NCBI GenBank assembly: GCA_016271365.2
Contig: CM057454.1
Location: 701,111,501-701,175,500 of the forward strand
DNA: 64,000 nucleotides
DNA from: Neoceratodus forsteri
Taxonomy: Eukaryota > Chordata > Ceratodontiformes > Ceratodontidae
Reading direction: 5' to 3'
Below the pieces are notes generated by a model. The model saw nothing but the letters and a program-made list of their open reading frames with translations, was not told where the DNA came from and did not search any database. Made by a program: the position numbers and the translations under genes. Positions 43,410 through 54,164 of the stretch are shown piece after piece (the first letter of the stretch is position 1; each line of letters starts with the position of its first letter).

Positions 43410-46193
43410 CATAGTGGCACGGCAGTGCCACTATAGTTCGGGTTGAGTACCCCATTTAAGGTTAAAGTGTGAAACTTGCATCTTAATAACTTTGCCACCA
43501 TATGATGGATTTGCCTGAAATTTGGCAGACACAGAGTGGTACCATAGATCTCTGGATCTGCAAAGGTTCGTAATGGTCAGATATACGGTTGTGGAGTTAT
43601 AAAGCAACATTCCATAGTGCATTTATGATTTTTTGCGCATTCTTTGCTCATGTCTACAGGTTGCATGGTTTGTGTGACTGGTCCAAAAATGGCAGGGAAC
43701 ATGCGGCCAGGGTCCCCGATGTGCCTTTCAAAGATTTCGTGAAAAACAATTAAACGGTTCAAAGGTTATTCAAAAAACAAGTTCACTATTATGGTCAATG
43801 GAAAAGTTAACAAAAAGTTCAACAGTGTTGCAAATGCAGTTTTTAGTGTCACAAATGACCCCTGTAGTGTCATGAGCCAGCCATTTATTTTCAGTTGGTG
43901 GTTACAGAAATGCTTGGCATTTAAATTTGGGAGCCTCTAGGGATGCAATTCTTTTTGTGTTCACCTAGTCAGATCCTGAGGATGCTAGCCCTGTCTATTT
44001 TTTGGAGGGGTTAAACAGCCCAGAAATATGTTTTGAAATTTTTGTAAAAAGTAGTGTCGCAAAGTAGTGTCGCACTCACAACACTTTCATGATTTCATTT
44101 GCGAAAGTGTTGTGATTTGTGACACTATGCCCAAAATAACATGAATTCTTTGCCACCTTACTGCAAAACAACAGTTTGGTCTTTTGGGCTGAGATATGGA
44201 GGGAAGAAAGCCAACATTCCATAGATGAGCCTTTTGGTGGTTTGGTGACAAAATATTGCACAGATGGAAAGTTACGGTGCTCCAAAGTTGACACTTTTTC
44301 CCATAGACTAACATTGCGTCATCTGCCGTGCTTTTCGTGGCCCGGAACTCAAAAACGCTTTGAGATACAGACTTTTCACGGGAAAATTGCTTAGCCCCCC
44401 ACTAGGGGATAAGTACAAAACTAGCCAGGAAAGTCATAATTTATATGAAATTAAAAAAAATTTTCTACGTCGTATGGCTCTTGAGATATAAGCAATTTAG
44501 TATTCCAAGTGCTCATTTTCTGCTCCGAGGCCCATTATTATGCATACATTCTTTGTATTCACTGTGTTTCTCTATGTAGCTGTTGGTGAAAAAAAGGGTG
44601 CGTGCTTCCATTACTGTCACAGTTAGCATTCCCACGTGCGTTTCTGTAACTGTTTGCATTAGCATTCCCATCTACACCACTGTGTGCGTTACCCTTTGCC
44701 TTTTTGTTTGCGCTTGTGTTTGCGTTACTGTTACCATTTGTATTTCCATTACTGTTTCTGTTTGGGTTTCAGTTTGCATCACCATGGGCATTACCATTTG
44801 TGTTTGCATACGCACTTCCATTTGCGTTTCCTTTGGCGTCATCATTGCTGTTATCATTAGCATTTGCATTTCCTATTGCAGTACCTTGACCGTGCACGTA
44901 ACCAGTTGCGTTTCCGTATGTACTTGCATTTCTGTTTCCATTACAGTTCCCGTCTATGCCACCATGTGCGTTACCCTTTGCGTTTTCATTTGCGCTTGTG
45001 TTTGCGTTACTGTTAACATTTGTGTTTCCATTACTGGTTTTGTCTGCATTTCGTTTTTTGTTGCCGTGTGCATTACCACTTGCATTTGCGTACGCGCTTC
45101 CATTTGCATTTCCTTTGGCTTCATCGTTGATTTTACCATTAGCATTTGCATTTCCTATTGCGGTACCTTGACCGTGTGCGTTACCATTTGTGTTTCTGTA
45201 TGCGCTTGTGTTTGCATTTCTGTTTGCGTTACCGTTCCCGTGTACGCCACCATGTGTATTACCCTTTGTGTTTTCATTTGTGCTTGCATTTGCATTTCTG
45301 TTAATATTTGCATTCCCATTACTGTTTTTGTTTGCATTTTGTTTTGTGTCACTGTGTGCATTTCCTTTGGCATCATCGTTGCTGTTACTGTTAGCATTTG
45401 CATTTTCTATTGTGGTACTGTGACCATGCACGTTACCAGTTGTGTTTCTGTACGTACTTGCATTTCCATTTCTGTTTTGCATTACTATTCCCGTCTACGC
45501 CACCGTATGCGTTACCCTTTGCATTTTCATTTGCACTTGCATTTGTGTTACTGTTAACATTTGTGTTTCCATTATTGGTTTTGTTTGCATTTCATTTTGT
45601 GTCACCATGTGCATTACCATTTGCATTTGCATATGCGCTTCCATTTGCATTTGTGTTTCATTTAGCATAATCATTGCTGTTACCGTTAGCATTTGCGATT
45701 CCTATTGCGGTACCGTGACCATGCTCGTTATCATTTGCATTTCCATATGCACCTGCATTTGTGTTTCTGTTTGCATTACCATTCCCGTCTACGCCTCCGT
45801 GTGCATTACCCTTTGCATTTTTGTTTGTGCTTGCATTTGTGTAACTGTTAACATTTGTGTTTCCATTATTGTTTTTGTTTGCATTTCCTTTTGCAGCACC
45901 ATGTGCATTTCCATTTGCATTTGCATTTCTGTTTTTGTTTCCTTTGGTGTCATCGTTGCTGTTACCGTAACTGTCTGCATTTCCAATTACATTACCATGC
46001 TTGTGTGCGCTATGGTTTGTGTTTCCGTATGCACTTGCATTTGCATTTCTGTTTTCATTAACATTTGCGCTTGTGTTTGTATTACCATTTGCGTTATAAT
46101 TTTCATTTGCATCGCCATGTGTGTTAGCGTTTGCACTTGCATTGCCATTACTTCACTATTTATAGTGCACATTCTCAAAAAGTAGGGAAATTC
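43410..46193 (+). mobile_element. R repeat unit, copy R8, with expanded hexamer array
   Basis: Plus orientation, head-to-head with R7 across only 7 bp. Hairpin ATAGTGGCACGGCAGTGCCA at 43410-43433, then AGTTCGGGTTGAGTACC; a more diverged body with GTGTCGC/GTGTTGC in place of GAAAGT-type motifs; one ATAGACTAACATT module; internal near-hairpin TTAGCCCCCCACTAGGGGA at 44392-44410. The hexamer array at about 44610-46160 is roughly four times longer than in the other copies. Confidence 0.8.
44610..46160 (+). repeat. Hexamer-periodic array with ~290-bp higher-order units
   Basis: For long stretches the sequence falls into consecutive 6-mers of the form S-Y-R-T-T-W (GCATTT, CCATTT, CTGTTT, GCGTTA, GTGTTT). 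A block CCGTCTACGCCACCATGTGC recurs at about 44671, 44953, 45241, 45494 and 45788, giving spacings of 282, 288, 253 and 294 bp, mostly multiples of six. Because the unit is two codons without stops, long ORFs appear in several frames on both strands (324 aa at 44583-45557, 247 aa at 45442-46185, 237 aa at 45482-44769). Their alternating V/I with C/S/T, F-A/L or N-G patterns are by-products of the repeat. Confidence 0.85.
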
Positions 46194-46350
46194 ATGGCAA
46201 AAAACTCCATTTAATGCATCAGTTATGGTTGTTCCACAGTGACAAAAGTGAGGAAATTCGATGTTAGGGTTCCCACGCCCCTTGTACCCCACCCTCACCA
46301 CGGCCCCACCAACAGGCATTGAGGTGTGCATTGAGGTCATCGGTCCTACT
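46194..46350. repeat. M palindrome, copy 6, left arm only
   Basis: GGCAAAAAACTCCATTTAAT, GTTGTTCCACAGTGACAAAA, GATGTTAGGGTTCCCACG and CATTGAGGTGTGCATTGAGG match the M left arm. The right arm is missing where the Penelope-like element begins. Confidence 0.7.
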
Positions 46351-48040
46351 CCACATTAGCTGGGTATGAGGAAGCCTCTAAAGATCTCATAAATCATTTT
46401 CAAGCACGAGGGTATTCACCCTCTTTAGTACAAGAAACAGCTGAGAGGACAAAATGAATGAATAGAGAGGCTATTTTGAATAAACAACTAGCCACCCCTG
46501 CAGATGACACCAATACCCCACCCACTTTTGTAACACAATATAACCCACCAGCTCCAAGAATTGGAAACATTATTAAAAAACATTGGCAAGTGCAAATGTG
46601 GATCCTAAGTTGAAAAAGTTGGTGGAAGCAAGATGGAGAATTACTTATCGAAGGGGAAAGAATCTTTGGGACACTTTAGTGCATCCCTTAGTGGAACCAG
46701 CTGCATGTTCAGAAACCTGGATACAAAAACCCCCTATGGGAAGTTTTCACTGTGTCCATTCTTCAAACACTATGGCCACAAAATACTTTGTGCACCCAAG
46801 ATATGGGAAAAAATATGACATCAAACAATTTATCAATTGAAGCACATGTGGAGTAGTCTATTTATTGACATGCCCATGTGGGCTGGGGTACATGGGACAA
46901 ACAAAACATTCATTGAAACAGAGTGGGAGAGCACAAGGCAGCTATTCAAAATGATGATCTCACCTATGTCATGGCTAAACACTACAAATGGTCCAGACAT
47001 GGGTCTGCAGCATCTCTTAAATTTGTAGGACTTGAAAAAGTAACACTGACATCCCAGGGTGGAAGTCTGAAACAGAAGTTACTACAATGAGAATTCTTCT
47101 GGGCATATACTTTGGAGACCCTGCACCCATTGGGAATAAATGACAATATTCTGATGAAAAGCTCTTTGTAGAAGAACTGATTTTGGGGGTTGAAAAAATT
47201 TTTTAACAAAAAATCCTTTTTTTCCCCTAAAATATTTTTTCCGCATAGTATGACTTGACAGCTCCACTATGTGGAGCAGCATGACTTGTTCAGCCCTGCT
47301 GCTTTCTTTGTGTTCATAGGATGACTTGTCGACTCTCCTGTGATGGGCAGCATGACTTGCCGTCTCTGCTAGCCCCCCATTTTTGAGTTTTGGCTGATTG
47401 TCTGACTGTGTCTGTGTTCAGTTTGTATGTTACAATCATACTAGAAGCTTTGGGTAGCTGTTATATGATTGAGAGATGGATGTAAATTATTTGAGTATTT
47501 ATTTAGTGAATGTTGTAATGCACTTTAGTCTATACTGCATTCCTGCAATAAGTGAATGTATTAGGTTGGTGTCTGCACTTTTAAATTTGCTTCTTTTAAG
47601 AAGCACACTGGCTATGAACACAGCACACTCTGAGGATGAACCACATGTTCAAAACGTAAGTGCATCACAACCACAACGCTGTTGAATGTATCTGGGACTG
47701 CGCCAGATGCTCCTGCTGAAATTGGTAAACACTTCCTCGAATTTGCTGCTTTTTGCACAGTTTTGCATGAATATGCATTGTTTTGCACATGTCTATGCTG
47801 CTAGCAGGTGAATTGAGGCTTTTGTGACAACTTTGTAGTTTGCACATTGAGATTCTTTGGCAGTTGAAGTGGGACAGTGTTAGTGCCTTTGGCACGATAA
47901 GAAGTGGAGTAACACTGTATCCAGTAATCCCTTGGGTTTCAGCAGTTTGAGTGGACTTCCATGCATTTTTCTACTTAAATAAAGTGATTTTGAATAAAGG
48001 TTTTTGAGTGCCCTCCGCTTTCAGTTATAACTGAACTTTG
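46351..48040 (+). mobile_element. Penelope-like element, 5'-truncated
   Basis: Starts in sequence encoding the region before the nuclease (HFQARGYSPSL-like, then TAERT), continues through the GIY-YIG domain, and ends with a ~850-bp 3' region. That region includes a CTCTGAGGATGAACC block followed by AAAACGTAAGTG (about 47629-47665) and AATAAAGTGATTTTGAATAA (47978-47997). This order and the 3' shape match Penelope-like retroelements. The 3' region also has ATGACTTG-containing repeats at 47249-47362. Confidence 0.75.
46400..47170 (+). pseudogene. Penelope-like C-terminus with GIY-YIG endonuclease, decayed
   Basis: Text in two or three frames: RITYRRGKNLWDTLVHPLVE, then a Cys-rich linker, YGKKYDIKQFIN, a stop, then CGVVYLLTCPCGLGYMGQTK (about 46848-46907) as the GIY-YIG core. 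Next come VMAKHYKWSRHGSA, LKFVGLEKV and EFFWAYTLETLHPLGIND as the nuclease end. In the family the nuclease nicks target DNA to prime reverse transcription. An in-frame stop after KQFIN and frameshifts inactivate it. The reverse-transcriptase domain is not in the window. Confidence 0.8.
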
Positions 48041-48126
48041 TGTTAGTACTTATGAAGTTCTTCCCTGGATGTGAGCACCTAACAAGAAGTAGTTGAGGCT
48101 TCCCTCCCACCCCGTCTTTGGGTCTG

Positions 48127-48127
<1 letters not shown>

Positions 48128-48192
<65 letters not shown>
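48128..48192. repeat. (TA)n microsatellite
   Basis: About 32 uninterrupted TA units, the longest pure run in the window. Confidence 0.98.
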
Positions 48193-48195
<3 letters not shown>

Positions 48196-50989
48196 TTTTA
48201 ATTATAGCTCCAATGATGGGTGACTGGCACAACCCACCCACCTCCACAGCCAGCCCATGACTTTCAGCATTTTTCAAGCACTAGAATAAATCAGACTATT
48301 ACCACACTCCACCCTGGCAGCAGCAATTACCCCCACCACCTTCTGCACCCCAGCCACACCCAATTCTAAATGGTGATTGGGAGTGAAGAAGATGACTAAC
48401 ACAGTGAGCCCTTCTCCACAACTGGCCGCCTTCTTTAGAATGAAAGCATTTGCACACCTGCTCATATTGTGCAACCAGTTGATCACATGATCAACATTCT
48501 TTACTAAGCAGGTCTGTGAGTGACTTCATTAAGAAGAGAACAGACAGCTGTAAAGGAGGGTGGGCTGTGTTGGTCTCCTTCACTTCGATTGTCCTTTGGA
48601 ACTGAGGGCAGATGGAGTGTGGGTGGGGGAGTAGCTGCTGCCAGGGTGTGGAGTGTGGGAGGATACTTTGATTTGTTCTAATGATTACAGAGTGCTGAAA
48701 GTTGGGGTCTGACCATGGAGGCAGGCAGGTTGTGCCAGTCAGCAGTCACTGGAGCTATAATTCAGAAACATATGTACTGTACCTGTATATACCAAAAAGT
48801 GAGTGCTTGGGGGAGGAGAATGGGGTGGGGTTCTAACTGAATATGAAGCAATGGATGCTGGTATATTTAAAAGATGGGTTAGAGGGGAGGGTGGGGAGCT
48901 GTTTCTTTTTCTTGTTTATTTCTAATCATAACCAGAATCACAAATATGGAATAGTGAGCATTCTAAATTAATGTTTGGGATCCAGAATAAAATATTCAGC
49001 CAAATATTTCGGATAAGATATTTGCATATCCTTAGGAGATAGAAGCCTGACACCTTTTCAAAGCAACTTTTTTGATGTAAATCAACACATTCTATTAACA
49101 GCTGTTTTCTATTCTTTTTTCATTCTGACTTAATTTTTTTAGTTCTTAGGAGTACTTCAGTTTTTGTTCCTGTTATATTTTGCATGTACTTCTTTCATTG
49201 TAACCTTTAGTTATAGCTCTCTATTTTCCTGTCCTCCCATTTGTTTCTAGCAGATATTTCTTTCTCTCATTCTGTCTCACATTCTTTTATTTATTTAGAG
49301 ATGGAGGATGGGATGGGTCATGTTCAGACTTGTGGTGGATCCATACAACTGCACTGAACAATGCCAGGCCCAGATGCAGAAGGTAGAGGCAGGAGGGATG
49401 ATCAAGTAGCCCCCAGCTTGAAAGCAGCAGGAAATCCCAATTGGATAGCAGCCCCTAGTTCTCCCAGCTCTACAGCAGCAGTCCCCCAGTGCAGCAACAG
49501 CCTGAATCCCCTATGACCCCATGTTACCACCATTGGCACAGGTTGATACTCCTTAGGAGTCATGTGCAGGTTCTTTATGTTCTGGCTCCCCAGTGCCCCA
49601 TTCAAGGAAGCAGCCCAGGTCTTCCCTCTTGTGGGATTTTTTTTACCATGGACCCTAACAATGACAGTGTTGTCATATATGATCTCTGTAACACACTAGT
49701 CAGTCCTGGGAAGAAGGGCACCCATCTAGCCACCAGTGGTACCAACATGAAAATCTGCCACCTGAGCCAGTAGGAGGCCAATAAAAGGGAGGTGGTGAGT
49801 GATGGTGATGGTAGCAGTGGTCCTTCTGTGCTGCTGAGGGAGCAGCACAAAGTTAGATGATGTCCACAATGGTTATGGTGGCCCAGGAAAGGCAGCCATA
49901 GTGAGAGGTAGGGTCGTGAGACAGCACCAGCACTGGCACTACCAATGTCAACAACAACCAGAGGGAAGCTGGCACAACTGTGAACAGATATGGGGACCTC
50001 TACTGCAGAGTTACTTGGAAGAAACTCTACAGAAACTGCTCTAAAAATCAAAAAATGATTCTGGACAGCATGAATGAGCTCCATTGCAGTGGTGTAGGTT
50101 CTCCTCCATTTGGACCTTAAAAATATTCCCTAAATGCAGCTTTTTTCAATCCTTTCTTCTTTTGCCTTCCTCACTGATCCTCTTTCTTTTATACCCCATT
50201 CTTAGCTCTATCAGATGTTCCCACCTGTCTCCTCTTAGTCTCTCTTCACCCTCTATGTTCATGAGAAAAAATATATATCAGAGTAAAAAAAAAAAGTTAA
50301 ACTCTTCCCATCTTTCTCTCTTACTGTTTGACCCCATTCTTTCTCATTATTTGTGATTGCTCTCCTTCTTTAAAAAAAAAACACTTCTATATATATTTTC
50401 TTTAATGACACTTCTCTCTTCCTGCAGTTGTTGTTGTAAAGCACTGTTGACTACATATAGTGCATTTGAAAATCACCATATTAAAAATTGTCTAGTCCCT
50501 GAATTTTGATTCCATGTTGCCACCATGACATCCCCCACAGCAAACTCCCTGACAGTGACAAAACTCCATCGACATCCCCAACATTGATATATCCCCACAA
50601 CAACCAGCAACACCATGACACTGACCGCTACACTCAATCATGGCAATTTGGGGGGACTGCACCTCCCTCACCCCTCATGCGGGGGGGGGGCTGTGCCCTA
50701 TACCCCCTTACTTTAGATCTCTAACTCTATGTCATGCAGAGAGTAAAGTTACATGTATGCCCCCTATTGCCACAAAGTATGTCACAGTGAAAACCCCGTC
50801 ACTTCAGACAGTCACCATCGGGGTTTTGCTGTGGGGGGGTTTGCTTCTGGGTGTTGCTGTCCTGACTGCATATGCACATTTTGTTATTCAGTCCAACAGT
50901 TGATGCTACACCATATCAGTCACCCAGTCAGCCTGTTGGACTGATCCCCTCCCTTCACACAGCCATTTTTTTGTTCTTACTTCCCAAAA
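48193..50989. other. No recognised gene; low-complexity patches
   Basis: Includes TTTATTTATTTAGAG near 49290 (a motif also at 24355), an A-run at 50286-50296 and a G-run at 50680-50690. A 160-residue minus-strand ORF (50084-49602; MELIHAVQNHFLIFRAVSVE at its start) and an 87-residue plus-strand ORF at 50640 show no motif I recognise and are more likely chance openings. Confidence 0.45.
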
Positions 50990-51770
50990 ATGTTCTCCTT
51001 AACAAGAAATTATTAAATGGTGGTAGCTACTGCTGCTCTGTTCAAATTACCTTCTCAGACAGTCTGTGTTGTGAAGTACTTTACTTGACAAAAATTCATG
51101 AGCACAATATATACATGTCTCACTCATTGAAAATTTCTCCTGAACAAGAAATTATTAAATGGTGCAATGAACTACTGTTACTACTGCTATGTGGTACTGC
51201 ACTGTGTGTCAGTTCAACTGCCACAGTTCTTGGTAATGAACTTTAGGGGAATTGGTGTGAAAAGCACTATATACCTAAGTGCTGTGCTCCCAGAATTTTT
51301 CTCAACAACCAGAAAAAAATATGTTAGCCTACTGCATGCTGTTAGAGTACATGGTGCCACATTGTTTGTCAGTCTCACTGCCAAAGTTCTAGCAATGCAT
51401 TTTAGGGAAAATGCTGCAAAAAGCACAATATACAGCACATACATTCTGTGCTTGCAGAATTGTTTTCAATGACCAGTAAAAATACATCAAGCTGCTGCTA
51501 ATTCAACATGGTACTACACTGTGTGTCAGTCCCACCACCACGGTTCTTGAAGTGCACTTTAGGAGAAATGGTACAAAAAGTACAATATGCATAAGTAGTA
51601 TGCTTCCAGAATTTTTCTCAATGACCAGAACAAAAATACTTCAGGCTGTTGCTTACTGCTACATGGGACCATGCTGTATGTTAGTCCCACCACCACAGTT
51701 CTTGTAATGCACTTTAGGGGAAATTTTGTGAAGAGCACAAAATACAAACTGTAAATTCTGTCTGTGCATC
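50990..51770. repeat. Tandem repeat, unit about 157 bp, four to five copies
   Basis: Unit marks: TGTCAGTCCCACCACCACAG at about 51207, 51367, 51524 and 51679 (spacings 160, 157 and 155 bp), followed by TTCTTGTAATGCACTTTAGG, AAAAGCACAATATAC and CCAGAATTTTTCTCAA. Two partial units upstream share AACAAGAAATTATTAAATGG (51001 and 51142). Confidence 0.85.
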
Positions 51771-51989
51771 TGTCCTGATGAACTTTGGTGCCCAGAAATT
51801 CTGGATATTTTCACATGAAATGATGAGGCTTGCTTGAGTCACAGGTCAGAAGATGATCTTCAAGTGTCACTGTGTGTCCTACTAGAAAAGTTAAGTTTTT
51901 GTTTTTTTTTACTTTTTGGCTGTGAGCAGGGCGGAGTGGAGTCAATGTCTTTCTAACCATATTTTATTTCTGTTTCTCTTTTTTTAGGT

Positions 51990-53165
51990 ACTTATCACTC
52001 AGGTCATGAAATCTTGTTGCTATATGGATCCAGCTCAGATTCATTTATTTATACTAGGTTCATACTAAGGTGAAAGAAAAGAGCTAATAGGCTCAGGCCC
52101 ATAATGCTCTTATACTAGGCCAAAGTGTAATAAGATAAATTATACCCAGAAGGAATTAGTTTATCCAGATAATGTTTAAAAGTATGCTTAGTATCACTCA
52201 TAACAACAGATGATGGAAGTTTATTCCAGGGTCCTATTGTAAGAAGAGTGAAGACAAAATTTCCGATTATTATGTTTGAATGATTTTCCAACCAGCTGTA
52301 AAGGATGGCCTCTGATATTATATGAAGAGGGCTTAAATTCTAGACCTAACTCACTCATCACATAAGGATCATGTACAACATTGTACAGAAAAAGAAGGTC
52401 ACCTCTCAAATGTCTAGTAGAGAGTGACATGAGTTTCAAAGTTTCCAACCTGTTTTCATAAGATACGGATTCAAGACCAGATTTTTTTTTTTCGTGAATT
52501 TTCTTTGAATTTTTGCAAGGGACACTCCATCTGATTTTTTAAACTGGCACCATATCTGTGAAGCATATTCAAGATGAGGTCTAACATATGACCTGAACAA
52601 GGGCATTAACACATCACAATCTCTGGATCTGATGTGGCGAAGTATTGACCAGACAACATTATTTGCTGTACAAATAACAGAGTGCAAATGTTTGGTGTAA
52701 GTAAGATTGTTAGAAACAGTAATATCCAGCAGTGAGTCACTTAGGGTATATGAATAACTAGAGTTATTAAAGCCCAAATGCATCACTTTACATTTAGAGA
52801 CATTTACTTTCATACCCCATGCATTTACCCAGTTAGAAATAATGTTGAGATCGTGTTAAATTAAGGCTATCTGATCAGAATTTGAACAAGGTCCACCAAT
52901 TTTCACATCATCAGCATATTTTGTAGTAATGGAAACACAAGGTTCAGTTAAATCAGCAATAAAAGTTTGGAACAAACAAGGACCAAGAACAGATCCTTGT
53001 GACATGCCACTCAAAATGTTGCCACTATTAGAAAGTTGGCCATTTATGATCACTCTTTGTGTTCTATTGCTAAGCCAATTTTCAATCCACATTTTAATGT
53101 AATAGTTAATATTGAGTTTCCTGAGTTTATGTATTAAAGCCCAATGAGGCATTTAATTATCAATG
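51990..53165 (-). pseudogene. LINE ORF2 (CR1/jockey-type), 5'-truncated and decayed
   Basis: On the minus strand: ALIHKLRKLNINYYIKMWIE, then WLSNRTQRVIINGQLS, GMSQGSVLGPCLFQTFIADL and KYADDVKIGG with the catalytic YADD at 52918-52907. After a stop come NVSKCKVMHLGFNN, LFRSYVRPHLEYASQIWCQF and RGDLLFLYNVVH near the end. These are thumb and C-terminal blocks of CR1/jockey-type reverse transcriptases. The endonuclease is absent. The 3' end lies near 52000, where TTTATTTATACTAGGTTCAT begins in plus reading. Confidence 0.75.
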
Positions 53166-53755
53166 TTTCCTTCTAGGGAAGATAAGTACTAATTTTTATT
53201 TTCATTTTTGTTTAGAAATTCCAAATGTTATTCATACTGTATGTCACTCTCTGTTTTCTGCTCCTGTTTCTCTCATTTCAGGTATTTTTTAGCTGTGTAA
53301 CAGTGGAGAATTAGTAGCAGTATCCAGTTGAAAACTGGTATTTACAATGGATAAAGAAGACCGGTTGAATTTAATAAGATCACACACAATGGTGAGAAGA
53401 GGGGGGGGGATGAGGAGGAGGAGGATGTCCAAACCTAAGGGTGCAACAGTGAACACATCACTGATCTGGTGGAGAAAATGGTGATGGCTTGCTTGCTGGA
53501 AGAGGAGGAGGAGGCATTTATGGCAGACTGGAAAGAGACCTGTGAATAAAAAATATAAATTATTTGGACTAGTACATTCCCTATTGTGCTATACCTGTGA
53601 AAACATGCAACAAATAAAAAAAAATAACTTTTGGAAAGGATATTTACCATCACATTGATGATGGCCATGCCTTGAAATGACATGAAGGTGCCCTGGTAAG
53701 GAGGTGGGTGAACAAAAGTCTTGCTTGCTGGATGAGAAGGGAAGGCAGCGAGGCA
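53166..53755. other. No recognised feature
   Basis: Contains a purine-rich patch (GGAGGAGGAGG at 53414-53426 and about 53500-53515). No gene or transposon recognised. Confidence 0.4.
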
Positions 53756-54065
53756 GGAAACCTGTGAAGATAGGATAAAATTATTTAGACTCTATACAAT
53801 TAGTCACTGAGCATGACCACATTGATGATATAGACATTCTCCACTCCCAGTCTTACTATACCTGTCATCTGTGAAGGAAAGAGAGAAATTATTCATCCTT
53901 ATTTGGCCACTGTGATGGTTGCATGGTATATCCATTGTCCACTCCCAGTCTTAACATACTGAACCTGTCACCTGGGAAGAAAAAATAAATGATTTTGCCT
54001 CACTTGGCCAGTGTGGTGGGTGTATGATATATCTACTTCCACTCCCAGTCTTAATACCTGTGTCA
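53756..54065. repeat. Tandem repeat, unit about 100 bp, three copies
   Basis: CCACTCCCAGTCTTA occurs at about 53841, 53939 and 54039, each preceded by CACTTGGCCAGTGTG-like and ATGATATA-like text and followed by TACCTGTCA. Confidence 0.75.
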
Positions 54066-54164
54066 GAGATACTCAGGCTGTAGAACTGTCATACCTACAG
54101 TGCAATGCCAGTGCTCACGGGGGTGGGGGGGTATTCCACATACAAACAGCAAAGCAAAGTAATA

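Noticed and set aside
44583..46185. Long open frames (324, 247 and 237 residues) on both strands as possible Cys/Val-rich or Asn/Gly-rich proteins
   Set aside because: They overlap in several frames and both strands and follow from a stop-free 6-bp repeat. The protein text simply mirrors the hexamer.
49602..50084. 160-residue minus-strand ORF as a possible gene
   Set aside because: No recognised motif, no neighbouring exons or transposon ends, and the length is attainable by chance in 64 kb.
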